From the NCBI GenBank assembly GCA_905250075.1, contig CAJNOP010000398.1, positions 124,001 to 188,000 of the forward strand: 64,000 nt of DNA, in the 5' to 3' direction. The translations under genes and the position numbers were made by a program. The stretch is from Rotaria sp. Silwood1 (lineage: Eukaryota > Rotifera > Eurotatoria > Philodinida > Philodinidae). Shown one piece after another: positions 32,407 through 44,650 of the stretch. A model generated the notes under the pieces. It was not told the DNA's origin. It did not search any database and was given only the letters and a program-made list of their open reading frames with translations. The first letter of the stretch is position 1, and each line of letters starts with the position of its first letter.

Positions 32407-33310
32407 TCAAAGGTTCTCTAATAAACACTGAAATGAAGATAAATAGTTATTTACCAAATTATTTATGATCTTTAATAAATCATATCTGATATTTACTGAA
32501 CGACGATGGTGCATGTTATTGAATGTATTATATATGTAATCAAGATTGATAATAAATGTATGTAATTGACTAAGACGACCATCAAGTAGACAACGGCAAT
32601 CATCAAAATTGTGCATTCTAATCCGTAAATGAACAATATTCGACGAAAAAACATATAGTAGAAGATAAACTGCTCAGCAATGATCGTCGAAAAGGATAGG
32701 TATCATTTACAACCAAATTCAAATACTTCAGCTTTGTTAACAAGGCAAAAATATTGAAATAAATGTCAATGAGTAAATTCTTCATTGATTCATCTAGAAG
32801 TAGGTGATTAATTGTTACCGCTAGATCTGAAATTTGATGTTTGAAGGTGTGAATAAATGGAGAGTCTTCTACAAAATAAAATGAACTGTTCTTCTTCTTG
32901 AACATTCAGAGATCAATTAACATACCATTGAAGATATGAGAAGCCATCTTGAATTTGCGATTGATGAGAGTAAGCTTGTGTAAGTTAAAATAATTGCCAG
33001 CAAGAAGAACACGTTGCAAGAAGCATCCTTCAATAGTAAGACATTCCACACTGTCATGAATTCGAAGTAGTATGTACATGCAAAATCGATCAAATATTGC
33101 ATTAGTTCTCGAATCGTCCGCCGCATTTGATGATATCATCATTAGATCGACAGCCCGGGTGAAATTAATATCGCATGCTACATTATCAAGTGTTTGATTA
33201 ACACCCACAAGTGAATATAGCACATCAAAATTATTAAGATTCTTCAAAACAATACGTAAAATTTCATCAAATAAGTCAACAATACCAACAGTTGAATCAT
33301 TCATGCTCAT
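32407..33310 (-). pseudogene. F-box/leucine-rich-type gene, frameshifted and truncated
   Basis: The minus strand starts MSMNDSTVGIVDLFDEILRI, an F-box, at ATG 33310 (an upstream in-frame start at 33367 adds 19 unconserved residues). Exon 1 ends at 32926 and a 57-nt GT-AG intron (32925-32869) leads to exon 2 (EDSPFIHTFKHQISDLAVTI ... LTKLKYLNLVVN). The frame breaks in a run of six T near 32645-32655. Similarity resumes one base off (FSSNIVHLRIRMHNFDDCRC, LLDGRLSQLHTF) to a stop at 32407. The leucine-rich C-terminal half expected from the 26066 copy is missing. It was probably an SCF substrate adaptor; now likely non-functional. Confidence 0.7.
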
Positions 33311-33367
33311 TATGACTCGTAATTCTTTAAACAGCTGTATATATATAGTTGCGCAAAATTCCAACAT

Positions 33368-34585
33368 TGAAGTCTAATCAAGCTGATTCATGAATGGATG
33401 AATTAATATTGTCCTTTCACACATACAGAGTTAGTCAAAGTCAATATAGAGAGAGAGAGAAAACGATGAGCTCTCGAATGGCATGGATTTGGCCGAAAAA
33501 AAAATGACTAATTCGTCAGATTTTCGATCATATGAAAATTTGGAGAAAAAGTTTATTTCGAGATTGTCGACGAGCAGAAAAAGATATTTCATAGCATGCT
33601 AAAAAATATGAAAGATATATAAGTATACCAATAAGAAATAAAAGTGTGTAAGCCTGAGTATGATTGAAAAGAAGGTTCACACCCTCCAGGACGTGACAAA
33701 TTGAAATTCCTAAGTTGTGAAGAAACTCAGCGAAGCTATGATAATTCCTTGGAGAAACAAAAATTGATCATTAGTTTCCTCAAAGTTTCGTCATTCAGAA
33801 AAGTCAAAGAGTGTGGATGTCGCTGGCGAAGTCGGTTTGGCTATTTCGTGTGAATGTTTGTGACCCAAGAGAGCTATGATATCCAAACCTACGCCGACAC
33901 CCATACCAACCCCTACATCCACACCCACACTGTACTAGCTCATTTAGAAAGGCGAGAATTAAAATTTAGACATCAAACCATGCCATTAAAATTGCGTCAC
34001 TTTTGGCGATTAATCAGTGATTTTTTCGAGATTCTAATAATCCACGATTAATTGGCGATTTTACAACAAGGGTGTGGGCGGCATCTTCACTGTCCTACAT
34101 TCACATCCTACAAGTGAGACCAACGAGATTGTCTGTGGACGAAGTTTTCGTTGTGCACTGATTATTAAATTCTAGTAAAAGAATTTTTACGTATAGTGTG
34201 TTTCAAAAGTCTCCACGAAAATAAAATATGAATAACTCTTCAACAGTTTTATTGAATATAACCTCATTTATAGCAGCTGTTCAGAATGATCTCACAGTAC
34301 CAATGAAACACAAGTTCACTGTTGTCGAGATTTGAAAAATAACATTATAATCCTACTTCGTTTTCGTCATGTCAATCACTTGAAATTCATAATAAATAAT
34401 CTGCTATTAAGTCCTCTATTTCGATACTAAAAAACTTCGTCTTGTAAAAATAAACAAAATATGTGCAGGCGTTTATATTCATACATACATACATAGTCAT
34501 CATGTGACATTTGTCTTGACCATCAAAGACGAATTTTCTTGATAACAACGTCGATTAGTCTAGGCGCCTTTGTTAAACCTTAATC
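33368..34585. other. Gene-free stretch with telomere-like remnants
   Basis: 33810-33930 is a telomere-like inverted repeat (GTGTGGATGTCG ... GGTTTGG against CCAAACC ... CCCCTACATCCACACCCACA). A weaker one is at 34068-34112. Between them is a small imperfect inverted repeat built on GGCGATTAATC (33999-34055). No coding features. Confidence 0.5.
33810..33930 (+). repeat. Telomere-like hairpin, long arms
   Basis: The left arm starts GAGTGTGGATGTCGCTGGCG and contains GTCGGTTTGG; the right arm contains CCAAACCTACGCCGAC and ends in ACATCCACACCCACAC. Arms of about 35-40 bp pair imperfectly. Confidence 0.65.
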
Positions 34586-37500
34586 ATGAAATTATGGTTT
34601 TTATATTTATGTGTCAAATCAATTGAATCATTTCATTCTCTAAATCCATCAGATTTATCATGCAAAAAACGTATGTAATTTTCTTTGAATTAAATCTATT
34701 TTAGCAAAACTCATGTTTTAGGTGATTATCGACTGATTACTGATCAATCGAGTTATATCATCAAGTTAAATAATCCATTGACTGTAAAGATCAATATAAA
34801 GAAAAATAAAATATAAAGAAGAGTTTGTTTTTTCCGTCTTCATAGACTATCCATGCGAGTATTGGTGTTGATAATAAGCATATATCTCGTTTATTAACAG
34901 AACTATGGTATGAACAAATCAATCATCAACCTTTGACCCTACAATCATCTTGGGATTTGTTTAAATCATATGGTGAATTGAATAAAGATTATAATCATTT
35001 TTGGAATTTTGATTTTTCTTCAATTATCAATAAATCAGGTATTTATTTAATTGAAATAGATATTAATAAAAAGATTTAAAGATTTATTTTTTCATCGCAA
35101 ACCAATACTCAATATACAATCAACAATATTTAATAAACAAATTGATCTTATTATTCAAAGTGATAATCTATTACTCAGAAAGCTAAAACTTAAAATTTTC
35201 TCGTTTTGAATTCAAAGAAAATCAAGGAGACCATTGTTCTTATCCAAAATCATCAATAGATATTGCTATTTGTTGTGGTTTATGTACTAAAATTGATACT
35301 TGTCCAGAATTAAACATTCTTCATCAACATTCAAGACATGATATCATTGTAACAAATCGTGGTTTAATCGTATCTCGAATATTTAAAACATTTCATGAAG
35401 AATTTATTTGTTCACTCTTTCCATCAGTTTGTTTAATAAAAAAAAAAAAAAATTTCTTTTAGATATTTACATAGAATGTATTTATAGAATCAAACACATC
35501 GTTTTTGGTCAACAATAACTAATTCAATGAATATTGGTCAAATACCAGATAGTAAGATTTCAAATAGATATTTCTCACATGACTTCAAAACCGATTCCAA
35601 TAAAACAGAAAAACTTTAAAAAATGCATGTGTATGAAAATACAAGCTATTTCAAATATTTTCAACTGTTGCGCATAAATGCAAAAGAAAAAATAGCCCAT
35701 GAATAGACGTACATGTCATAAACATATGCAAATTTTTAAGCCTAAAATGCGAAACTGTTCATGACTATTAAACTTTGCTAAAACTATTCTTTTATTATCT
35801 TTTAAAGAAAATGATTTAGCAATTGTTCAACATACTTATGGTACACTTCAAAATTTTTTCTATTATTCATTATATCCATTTCAACAGTGGAATAAACAAA
35901 TAGTAAATTTTAATTTTATTGATGTTTTATTTATTCCATATAAACAATTAGCTATATTTGAATTGGTATTAATAGTTTATTTTATTTTATCGTGTTGATT
36001 ATTGATTTTCTTTAGAATGAATGTAATAAAATATTATTACGCGTATATCAATATAAATTAAATAAAATAATTCAATTAAGTAAACAATTATATTTTTCTG
36101 AGATAATTCTTGAAAAAAATATTTGTTCATCAACATATTTTCATCTTTATTTTAATATGTTATCAAATATACTTTATTTAATTGGCAAACAAAATGTATA
36201 TGATAATAAAATTTCTTCAATCGCAAAAAAAAAAATGAATCGATACTTTTCTTTTTTTTAAGATCTATGCATCAAATAATTATGGTGCTAAATTAATTCG
36301 AATATGGAACGATAATAATTCATTGAATAATTCAATAATTCTTGATCCAATAATATTTTCTGATACTGGTCATTTAGCTTTTATCTATCAATTAAATAAT
36401 AATTCTTCATGTTGTTATTATTTTGCTATTTTTTCAAAAACAGGTCAAAATCAAAGATTTTCAAATTGATATTCTCTATTGAAAAATAATTTTAGGTCTG
36501 TATTATGGATGGCGTACTCAAACATTTCGATCATCTGTTCTTATGAATGAACCATTCTTTTTTGATTCAACTGGTAGTTTTTATTTTAATGCTTCACCAC
36601 CTCTATTAGTCATACAAGCAACAGAACAATCACTTGTTGCAACACCACATGTAAATAGAAAAATAATTCATTATTTTGTTTTTTTTTGAATAAAATTCAT
36701 GGTAGCTCTTAGTTAATTATATTCCGGGTCCATTTTTTGTTAAAGAAACTGATATGAATCGATTCTTTGTTTTTTGTTCATTTTCATCATGGAATAATCG
36801 ATTTGAACTGATCGGTTCAACACTTCAATTTGAGTAAATATACTATATAATTAAGATTATATAATATTTCTTCTATTTTGTCTTTATTTTTTTTTTTTGT
36901 TTCTTGATTAGTAACATTGGTTTATTTTTTATTATAAATATGTATACTTCCGTTTCACAATTTGCTTTTTGTTTACAAACTTCTCGTTTGGATTATAATC
37001 CGATTCAAACATTTCGTCAATGTCTATTGACTATTCAACTTTTACAAAATACTACAAAAATTCATTTATTTCTATCAGGATGTATATTTAATATTGAAAA
37101 TCAAAATGCTACAATAGTCATTTCGAAATTTCCAAATATATTTATTGATCATATTTTCAATAATACATTTGCATCTGGTAGAATTTTTCAAGAGATAAAA
37201 TTTAATTATACACATGTTAATCAATGGAATATAATTAATATACAAGTTTGTATTATACAGATAAATATTCTATAGTATTGTACATTTTAATATAGATAGA
37301 TAGTACAGTTCTGTTCGTTACAGAATATTTTAAGACATATTCAACTATCTCAAATTCTAATTATTAATAAGGATGAGTGGTTCTAGAGATATGTACCGGT
37401 CGAAATGAGTTTAAAAGAAGATTCACATCGTCGAAGAAATCGAACTAATTAATTGTATAATGTTTTTTTTTTGCACATAGAAAAAAGGCTAAAATTTTTG

Positions 37501-40500
37501 TATTTCTGTTCGAGATAAAAGTCTTGTATCGTACATTTGAAGTTTGCTTGTATAAAAAATTTTCTTCATTCTAATTTTTAGAAAGTTGAGCAAATATTAG
37601 ATCGATGTTTATTAAAAAATATTGATTCAAATTATCATCGTCCATCATTGATCTACATTCAACCAGCAATAGTTTATCCAATAGCTAATGGTGATCAACT
37701 TGGTTTGTTAAAATGTAAAACTACAAAAAAAAAAAAGAATCTTCTCTTTAGTCACTGAACATTTTCACTTTTTAACACATAATGATTATATAATACATGA
37801 AAATAAAATTGATAATAATCTATATTTAATTACTTCATTATTTGATAATGTTAGTTATAAATTTTTAATAAGTCTTAAGTGCAATCTTTTATTTCTTTTT
37901 AATAATAGAGAAAATCAATAATTCATCAAGAATTTATACGTAGTCAATTATCTTGTTATTTACCTTCGAGACGAACAATAACTTTTATAACAAAATGTTT
38001 ATCAAATACAATAATTCGACCTAAATTTGAAATAAATTTCAATTTATCAAAATTGATTCCCATCGATCCACCAGTAAATAAAGAAGAAGAAGAAAATTTT
38101 TTGTTTTTCAAATGAATTCGAAATTATTTAGATAAATTTTCAATTTAATCGATATCAAGCTGGATTTAATTCAGTTATTGTTTATAATATTGATCATGAA
38201 AAAGTTAAAAATTAGATATAAAAATTTAATTTTTATATTTGTTTTTCATTTTAGAATTTGATCTGTGATGGATTTAAAAATTGTTCATGTGTTTCATCAT
38301 TGATTTTTCATTATTCAATGCATTGTGCTGAACAAGTATTAGAATATTTTTCGTTTGAATATTCGGTTATTTTCTTTCTTTTTTTTTTTCAAAAGTTTTA
38401 TACTATGGATTCAACAATAAATAATCGTATTTATATGAAATTATGGATGGAAAATGATATTTTTTATTTACCAAACAATAAAAGTATTTTTTTAATTGAA
38501 GAATTATCGAATCGTCATGATTATCAATTGATTGGTAAAAAGAAGAATATTCGATCTTCAATTTTTCCTGGGCTCCGATTTGTCCTATAATTCCTATTTT
38601 TTTTGTTTGAAAAATCCTATATTTTGTTAAAAAAGTGGAAAAATTTTACGAGATTTGACCTTGCCCTGAGGGAGAGTACGGGGATCTTCGCAGCGCCCCC
38701 CCCCCCCGATAGAGAGCTGCGGGTCCTTCCAGACCCGGGTCTGAAAATTTAGCTTTTCCCGGGCCCGGGTCTAAACCTAAGAGAAAAGTCAGACCCGGTC
38801 TGCATTAAGTTATGAATGGAAATATATAACAATAACAATTGAAGTCAATAAAATTGAAAAAGAAACAGTCCGAAATAATTTTACACTCATTTTCCCTTTA
38901 AAGTCGCCAGTAAAGAGCTAAAATTGTGTTCCCTTTTCTGTTCATGTACACATAGGGTGCCAAATATTGGTGAAAAAAGGATCGGGTCTAGACCCGGCCG
39001 GGTCCGGGTCCAAAAAAACATGGACCCGCAGCTCTCTACCCCCAGGTCATCACTTCAGGTAATGTGAATAGCTGTTTCTTGCAAGTAAAGCACATACATT
39101 TGAGGTCCGGTTCGACGTACAATACCTAAATTTTGGTCAATTTTTTTAGTGAAAATGATCCTATATAGAAATTCCTATAATTTCGAATCATTTGTAATCG
39201 GAGGCCAGATTTTTCTCATATTTTTATTCAAATATCATTCATCAGGAAGCAAGTTTCACTTCTCAATAGAGACTACGACTCATACAGATAGTTTTATTAG
39301 CTCGATATCTTTTTTTTCCTTACAACTATTTGAATGTACTATGGAGTATGCTACAATTGAAAAATGAAAAATAATTTTATCATTCTGACTTGAATACAAT
39401 AATGACTAAGAATAGATGATGACTATATTATTCATGCTCTATTTATTTATTTAGTTTTCTCTTTTGTTTCATTAAGTTACTCTTCGCACTTCCTAATTGT
39501 GTATTATTATTTTATATTGAATCATTGACTAATTCTTATTGTCTGCTGATTCATACATAAATTATAGTAATATGACAGAACTTAATATATCTTTTTCAAC
39601 TAATTAATTGACTCAAAAATGTTCTTATTCTAAAACAGATTTTTTTTTTTATTATGTTAAATTAATAAATTATTATTCTATTCAGACTTTGTCTTCCGGA
39701 GAATTGATTTAAAAATTTCATAGAGTAGATATGTATTGATGGAAATCTTTTGCTTGCATTCTATTATCATCATGATATTAGTATGTAAAAAAAAAAAAAA
39801 AAAAACAACTTCAGATTGAAATAATGAAAACGAATGACAGAAAAGAAATATCATATTTTTGTTTTAGAGAATTCATGGACGAATGAAATAAAAGAAAAAA
39901 CTATTAATTTATTTTTAAAAGATTATAATCAATTAACAGATAATGAAATTCATATATTTGAATTATTAAATAAATCATTATTAAATGGAAAATTTATCTT
40001 TATTGGATCAAATCTTAAATTAGAATTAATGGTAAAATTTAAAAATAAAATCAAATAAAAGTTTATTTTTTGTTTTTAGGATGAAGGTCTTTATCATTTT
40101 CGTTTAACTTATTTATGGGGTGATCAATTTTGTTTAACAAGTATTGATCTTTTGGTATATAAGATTTGTTTTTTTTTTCTTTAAAATTCATTTTCAATTG
40201 AAACATTTATTTTTAGATAATAATGATAAGTAATACAGCTACTTTAACTAGTTATACATTTACTTATTTTTTTGCTTGTATATTAATATTAATCTTAATG
40301 ATTATTCTATGGATATTATATATTATATTTTATGAAAAAATTTTAAAAAAATATTGGAAATATTTTTTTCAATTAAAAAATGAAAATTTTTTTCAACAAA
40401 AATCTATTAATAATAATATTAATTTTGAAATATTAGTTAAAATTCGTGAACAATCATATAGATTATTACCTTATAAACATATGATATACAAGATGAATAA

Positions 40501-40510
40501 ATTTATTTAA
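34586..40510 (+). CDS. CATSPERB: CatSper channel auxiliary subunit beta-like, 21 exons, 1020 aa
   Basis: Exons: 34586-34670, 34722-34783, 34846-35038, 35082-35159, 35218-35426, 35488-35551, 35808-35965, 36016-36195, 36263-36443, 36496-36650, 36706-36833, 36912-37245, 37582-37702, 37752-37849, 37909-38073, 38132-38203, 38255-38335, 38396-38534, 39841-40031, 40080-40154, 40217-40510. All junctions are GT-AG and in phase; the total is 3063 nt with no internal stop. The protein begins with a signal-like peptide (MKLWFLYLCVKSIESF), has a large extracellular part, one transmembrane helix near residues 936-962 and a short basic tail, as CatSper beta does. Matching landmarks are a C-x-C cluster then CAEQ (human CNC ... 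CKEK), LIEELSNRHDYQL (human TEVNMRKNWQL), and GLYHFRLTYLWGDQFC just before the membrane helix (human ELFHFKVSVVPGVSFC). CatSper is the sperm flagellar calcium channel. CatSper gamma, delta and epsilon share the fold, so the paralog is less sure than the family. Confidence 0.65.
38535..39840 (+). other. Long intron 18 of the CatSper beta-like gene
   Basis: 1306 nt, while most other introns of the gene are 43-78 nt. It holds the GC-rich foldback element 38712-39036, a C13 run (38697-38709) and a frame at 39149-39367 without recognisable features. Confidence 0.6.
38712..39036. mobile_element. GC-rich MITE, 15-17-bp perfect inverted termini
   Basis: TAGAGAGCTGCGGGTCC at 38710-38726 is repeated as its exact complement at 39022-39038. 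Inside are several self-complementary GACCCGGGTC / GGGCCCGGG units. If the outer TA pair is the target duplication, the termini begin GAGAGC. If TA belongs to the element, TAGAG ends with an 8-bp duplication would suggest hAT, but the flanks (CCCCCCGA / CCCCCAGG) match only partly. There is no transposase frame. Confidence 0.75.
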
Positions 40511-42868
40511 TAATATATATATGAAATAAGCAAAAAAAATTTATCTTTTATTAATCATAAATAAATATTTAAGAGAAATAAAATAAAATATTTCTATCAT
40601 TACATTCTACAGAAATCATAATATGATGACTGAATTTTCAATTAGATTATAAGAAGAAAATCCAGGATAATCACAGATTCTTGTAATGAAATATTCATAT
40701 CGGATAATTGAAATATAGAATATTGAATAAAAATGGATCCGAAAAATGTTCAACCCGACGAGCTTTTAACAAGAAAATTGTGGTTCAATGACAATGATAC
40801 AACTATTTTCGGTCCCTAAAGCATTGATTCTATTTATAAATTTAGTTTAAACTTTTTTGTCTTATCTATCTTAATCTATTTTCTTTTTTTTTTACTATGA
40901 ATTCTTAAAAAAGCATTGCAATTGAAAAATATCTTTAAGAAATATGTTACTAAATTAGAATCAAATAAATTGTATCTAAACTTATCCTGATTTATTCCCT
41001 ATAGAAAATTAGAATTCATCAAGTTTCTAATTATTGAATGAAAAGAAAATTAGTTTGTATCTTGCTTCCTATGCTTAGCAGTTTATTTCCTGTTACCTGC
41101 TGTGATCAACTAGTCTTTTTTCTCTCTCTCTCTTTTTTACGCTTATAAAAAATTCAATAGAAACAGATTGAACATAGATTTTTTTAATTATTTACTACAA
41201 GTAAAAAAAAAAGAAAACAAGAACTCGATTTTTTTTTCTTTATTCTTAATGGAAATACTCAAAAAAAAAAAAAAACATGAAGAAATATTTGATTCATTGA
41301 GATTTGATAGGATATGTCCACTTGATGATAAAAAATAAGAAAGATTCTACTATCAAGTGGACAGTTTGATTAGTTCAATTCATTGATTTTCTATAGGCAC
41401 AATGTCGACAAACGACACGATCTGAATTCGATTAATGAATGAAGCTCTGATGGTAGAGCTTCCTTTTCCTTTTCTTTTAATAGCATCATGTATCCTAATG
41501 AAGACTTGAATACAACTAAAACATACGACGTGCCATTTTTTGTGTCAACATTGAGAAAGAGATTGATGACGATGGTCAATATTTTTCTATGCTCTCTCTC
41601 TCTCACACACATGATACAAATGACCATTAGCAAATGCATACATACATACTAACACCTCTCACACCTCTAATGATCATTACACATCCGGCGATAGAAATTG
41701 TCAATGAATATTTAGTATTTTGTTAATATAACATCATTCTTTAACAACAGAAATAGAAAAAGAAAAAGAAAAAGAGACAACATCCATTATAAATCTATAC
41801 GCCTGATTACTCACATACTGTCTCCTTCATATAATCACAAAATCTCTTTTTCTCTTGAGCGCCTACGAGCACCGACTCGATTCCGTATATATGTATGTAT
41901 GTCTAATAAGCAATTATCGAGAAAGTGCGACAAGAGTTGCACTGACAATTGTTCCCAAGAGAGAAAGCAATAAGAAGAAAAAGAAAAAGAAAAATATATA
42001 AGAAAGACCATATACAGAGCTTATCCGTTGTCACTGCATCGGCTCTAATCTTACTCTCGTCTATAATTCAAGATGTTCTCTCTTCGTTTTTCTTATTCTC
42101 TATCCAATATGCGTATTAGTAATTTTCATCTCTTATTCGTACTACCATCATCTTAGACGATGTCGTCTATTATTTATTGATGCTGGGAGGTAGAAACAAC
42201 ACTAATTTATTCTCTTCACCTACACAGTCGGCCAGCCTGCCTCATACTACGATAAGTGTAGAGCAAAGCACAACAGGAGGGCTAGATGAAGAGAGAGAGA
42301 ATCGGCGCTTTTCTCTGTCATTCTTTCGTTCGATCAACAATGAGTAGGTCATGGTTCACACACATTGTCACATACATGCATACATATACACATCGATTAT
42401 ATACAGCAGCCGGAGCAATCCCGGTATGGTGCAATTGGCGACAAGAAACGAATGAATGCGTGACAGGGCCAAATCAATCCATCATGTCAACATACGAACT
42501 ATTAAAGCTTTGAGATAGAAAAAAAAAAAAAAAAAAAAAAAAAAAATGTGAAAATGATGACATTATACTTAATCGAACATGGCTTCATATTTCTTCATGT
42601 ATAATATATATATATATATTTCTTTCTCTTTTGTTTTATACAACAAGAAAAACGTTTCTTCCCTTTTTTTTCACTGTGTATCCATGTCGCATGTGTGAAC
42701 AAATAAACGAAGAGCCAAAAAACAAAAAAGAAAAAAAGAACAAGACAGAAAAAAAAAACGTTTGGAATCAATACAGAGAATGTGTATAAAAACGAACAAA
42801 ACGGCACGAACACACGTATACAGCCGATGCGACAAAATAGAAAGATATGATAGACAGAGAAGAAAAAA
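40511..42868. other. Gene-free stretch, 3' side of CatSper beta-like and SoxB genes
   Basis: Many homopolymers and dinucleotide runs. 41315-41326 and 41352-41363 form a perfect 12-bp inverted repeat (TGTCCACTTGAT) with a 25-nt loop. A 27-nt A run at about 42520-42546 lies in the 3' flank of the SoxB copy. The frames 41391-41639, 42286-42513 and 42595-42903 have no recognisable protein features. Confidence 0.45.
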
Positions 42869-42993
42869 AAAAAAACGAAGATGTCATATGAATTGAGATT
42901 CAAATAGATTGCACATCGACCGGGCTTTATTTTCTTTTTTTTTTTGTTTTGTTTTCAATGACAATAGAAAACCAAATAGGTCTTTTTCTCTGA

Positions 42994-44211
42994 TTACATA
43001 TGCTGTTCAGGTGATGATGGATCTGGTGGAGAATAATCTTGATGTGATATTGGTGCTAATGGTGGATAAAAATGTTGCTGAGATGATATAGGTTCAGGTT
43101 TCATATAAGAATATGGATGATTACCACTATAACCATATTGAACAGGTGGTGGAGGTGTTTGAGGACTTGTACTTGATGGTGGACCATAATGATACATAGG
43201 TGGTGGAGGTGGAAATGGATGTGTATAAAGTGTATTTGGATCTGTCATTGAATATGATGAATTACAATCAGTTAAATATGGTGATGATGATGATGTTGAT
43301 GCAACAACATTTGTTGGTAATCCCCAACTTGTACCACGTGGTGGTAATGATTGTACTGATGAAAGATTTGATGTTGAAGAATTTAAATGATGTTGTTGGT
43401 GTTGTTGTTGTTGTTGTTGTTGATGATGATGAAGATGATTTGATTTATCTTTTTTTTGATGTGAATGATGATTATTCATCATTGTTGTTGAATTATGATT
43501 ATTTGATAATGATGTTGATGTTGTTGTTTGTAAATTTTTTGTTTTACGTCTTGGTCGATATTTATAATCAGGATGTTCTTTCATATGAATTGCACGTAAA
43601 CGTTTAGCTTCATCAATAAATGGTCGTTTATCATCTTCATTTAAATTTTTCCATTCAGCACCTAAACATTTACTTATTTCAGAATTATGCATTTTAGGAT
43701 TTTCTTGTGCCATTTTACGTCGTTGTCCACGTGACCATACCATAAATGCATTCATTGGTCGTTTAACACGATCATCAAGAGTTTTTTTTGATGATGATGA
43801 TGATGAATTATGATGATGTTGATGTTGATGATGATGATGATTTGTTGATATAGAATTTGGTGTTAATGCTGATGATGATGTTGGTGGTGTTGTACCACCA
43901 GGTGATGATGATAATGGAGATGATGGATCATCTTTTGATGAATTTGAATTAGGTCCATTAATACCATTTGTATATTGTGATGGAGGAATTTGTAAATGAT
44001 GTTGCATCATTAAATGTGTATGTGAATGATGTGGATTCATCATCCAATTAGTTGATGGTGGTGGTGGTAATGATGGTTGTGTAGTTGATGGAGGTTGTAT
44101 TGATGGATCATAAATATTTCCATGATGATGATAAGGTAAATGATGATGTGGATAATGAGATGTATTAAATGGTAACTCGGAATTCGAGTCCATATTATAT
44201 AAAGATACCAT
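42994..44211 (-). CDS. SoxB-type transcription factor, copy 1 (405 aa)
   Basis: The minus strand reads from ATG 44211 ([15 protein letters not shown]). The longer frame from 44238 is rejected because a 3' splice site (ATTATTTTAG) ends at 44214 and its extra residues are intronic. A 5'-UTR intron 44260-44214 (GTATGTT ... TTTTAG) precedes the start. The HMG box, about residues 146-224, is canonical Sox ([53 protein letters not shown]). It bends DNA at ACAAT-type sites in the nucleus; SoxB factors control neural and early embryonic fate. The flanks are rich in His, Gln, Ser and Pro, with codon-repeat tracts. Assignment to group B rests on the box ([20 protein letters not shown]). The copy is almost identical to the one at 45877-44651. 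Confidence 0.85.
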   Translation of the reverse strand: MVSLYNMDSNSELPFNTSHYPHHHLPYHHHGNIYDPSIQPPSTTQPSLPPPPSTNWMMNPHHSHTHLMMQHHLQIPPSQYTNGINGPNSNSSKDDPSSPLSSSPGGTTPPTSSSALTPNSISTNHHHHQHQHHHNSSSSSSKKTLDDRVKRPMNAFMVWSRGQRRKMAQENPKMHNSEISKCLGAEWKNLNEDDKRPFIDEAKRLRAIHMKEHPDYKYRPRRKTKNLQTTTSTSLSNNHNSTTMMNNHHSHQKKDKSNHLHHHQQQQQQQHQQHHLNSSTSNLSSVQSLPPRGTSWGLPTNVVASTSSSSPYLTDCNSSYSMTDPNTLYTHPFPPPPPMYHYGPPSSTSPQTPPPPVQYGYSGNHPYSYMKPEPISSQQHFYPPLAPISHQDYSPPDPSSPEQHM

Positions 44212-44425
44212 AACTAAAATAATAAATAAAATTTCCAAAACAAATATAAATATAACATACTTTTAAATAGAATTTTAAATAATCAAAACACTTAACATTC
44301 CATTGGTTAATGACTGAAGAAAAAAAATATGATATTATTATCATAATGAATTATTATTATTATTATCTGTAGTAGACAAATGTCATTCTCAATTGTATTA
44401 TGTGTATATAACAATTACACACACA

Positions 44426-44525
44426 NNNNNNNNNNNNNNNNNNNNNNNNNNNNNNNNNNNNNNNNNNNNNNNNNNNNNNNNNNNNNNNNNNNNNNNNNNN
44501 NNNNNNNNNNNNNNNNNNNNNNNNN
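44426..44525. other. Assembly gap (100 N) between two SoxB copies
   Basis: Exactly 100 N, the usual size for a gap of unknown length. It follows a (CA)n run and precedes an A run, both also present in the paired copy. Confidence 0.99.
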
Positions 44526-44650
44526 AAAAAAACGAAGATGTCATATGAATTGAGATTCAAATAGATTGCACATCGACCGGGCTTTATTTTCTTTTTTTTT
44601 TTGTTTTGTTTTCAATGACAATAGAAAACCAAATAGGTCTTTTTCTCTGA

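Noticed and set aside
35150..35225. Apparent frameshift in exon 4 of the CatSper beta-like gene
   Set aside because: A GT-AG intron at 35160-35217 restores the frame, so no mutation is needed.
36690..36715. Acceptor at 36712 for exon 11 of the CatSper beta-like gene
   Set aside because: It puts the exon out of frame; the acceptor at 36705 keeps phase and adds LLV.
42595..42903. 102-aa Phe-rich frame near the 3' end of SoxB copy 1
   Set aside because: Derived from A/T homopolymers in the 3' flank; no recognisable protein features.
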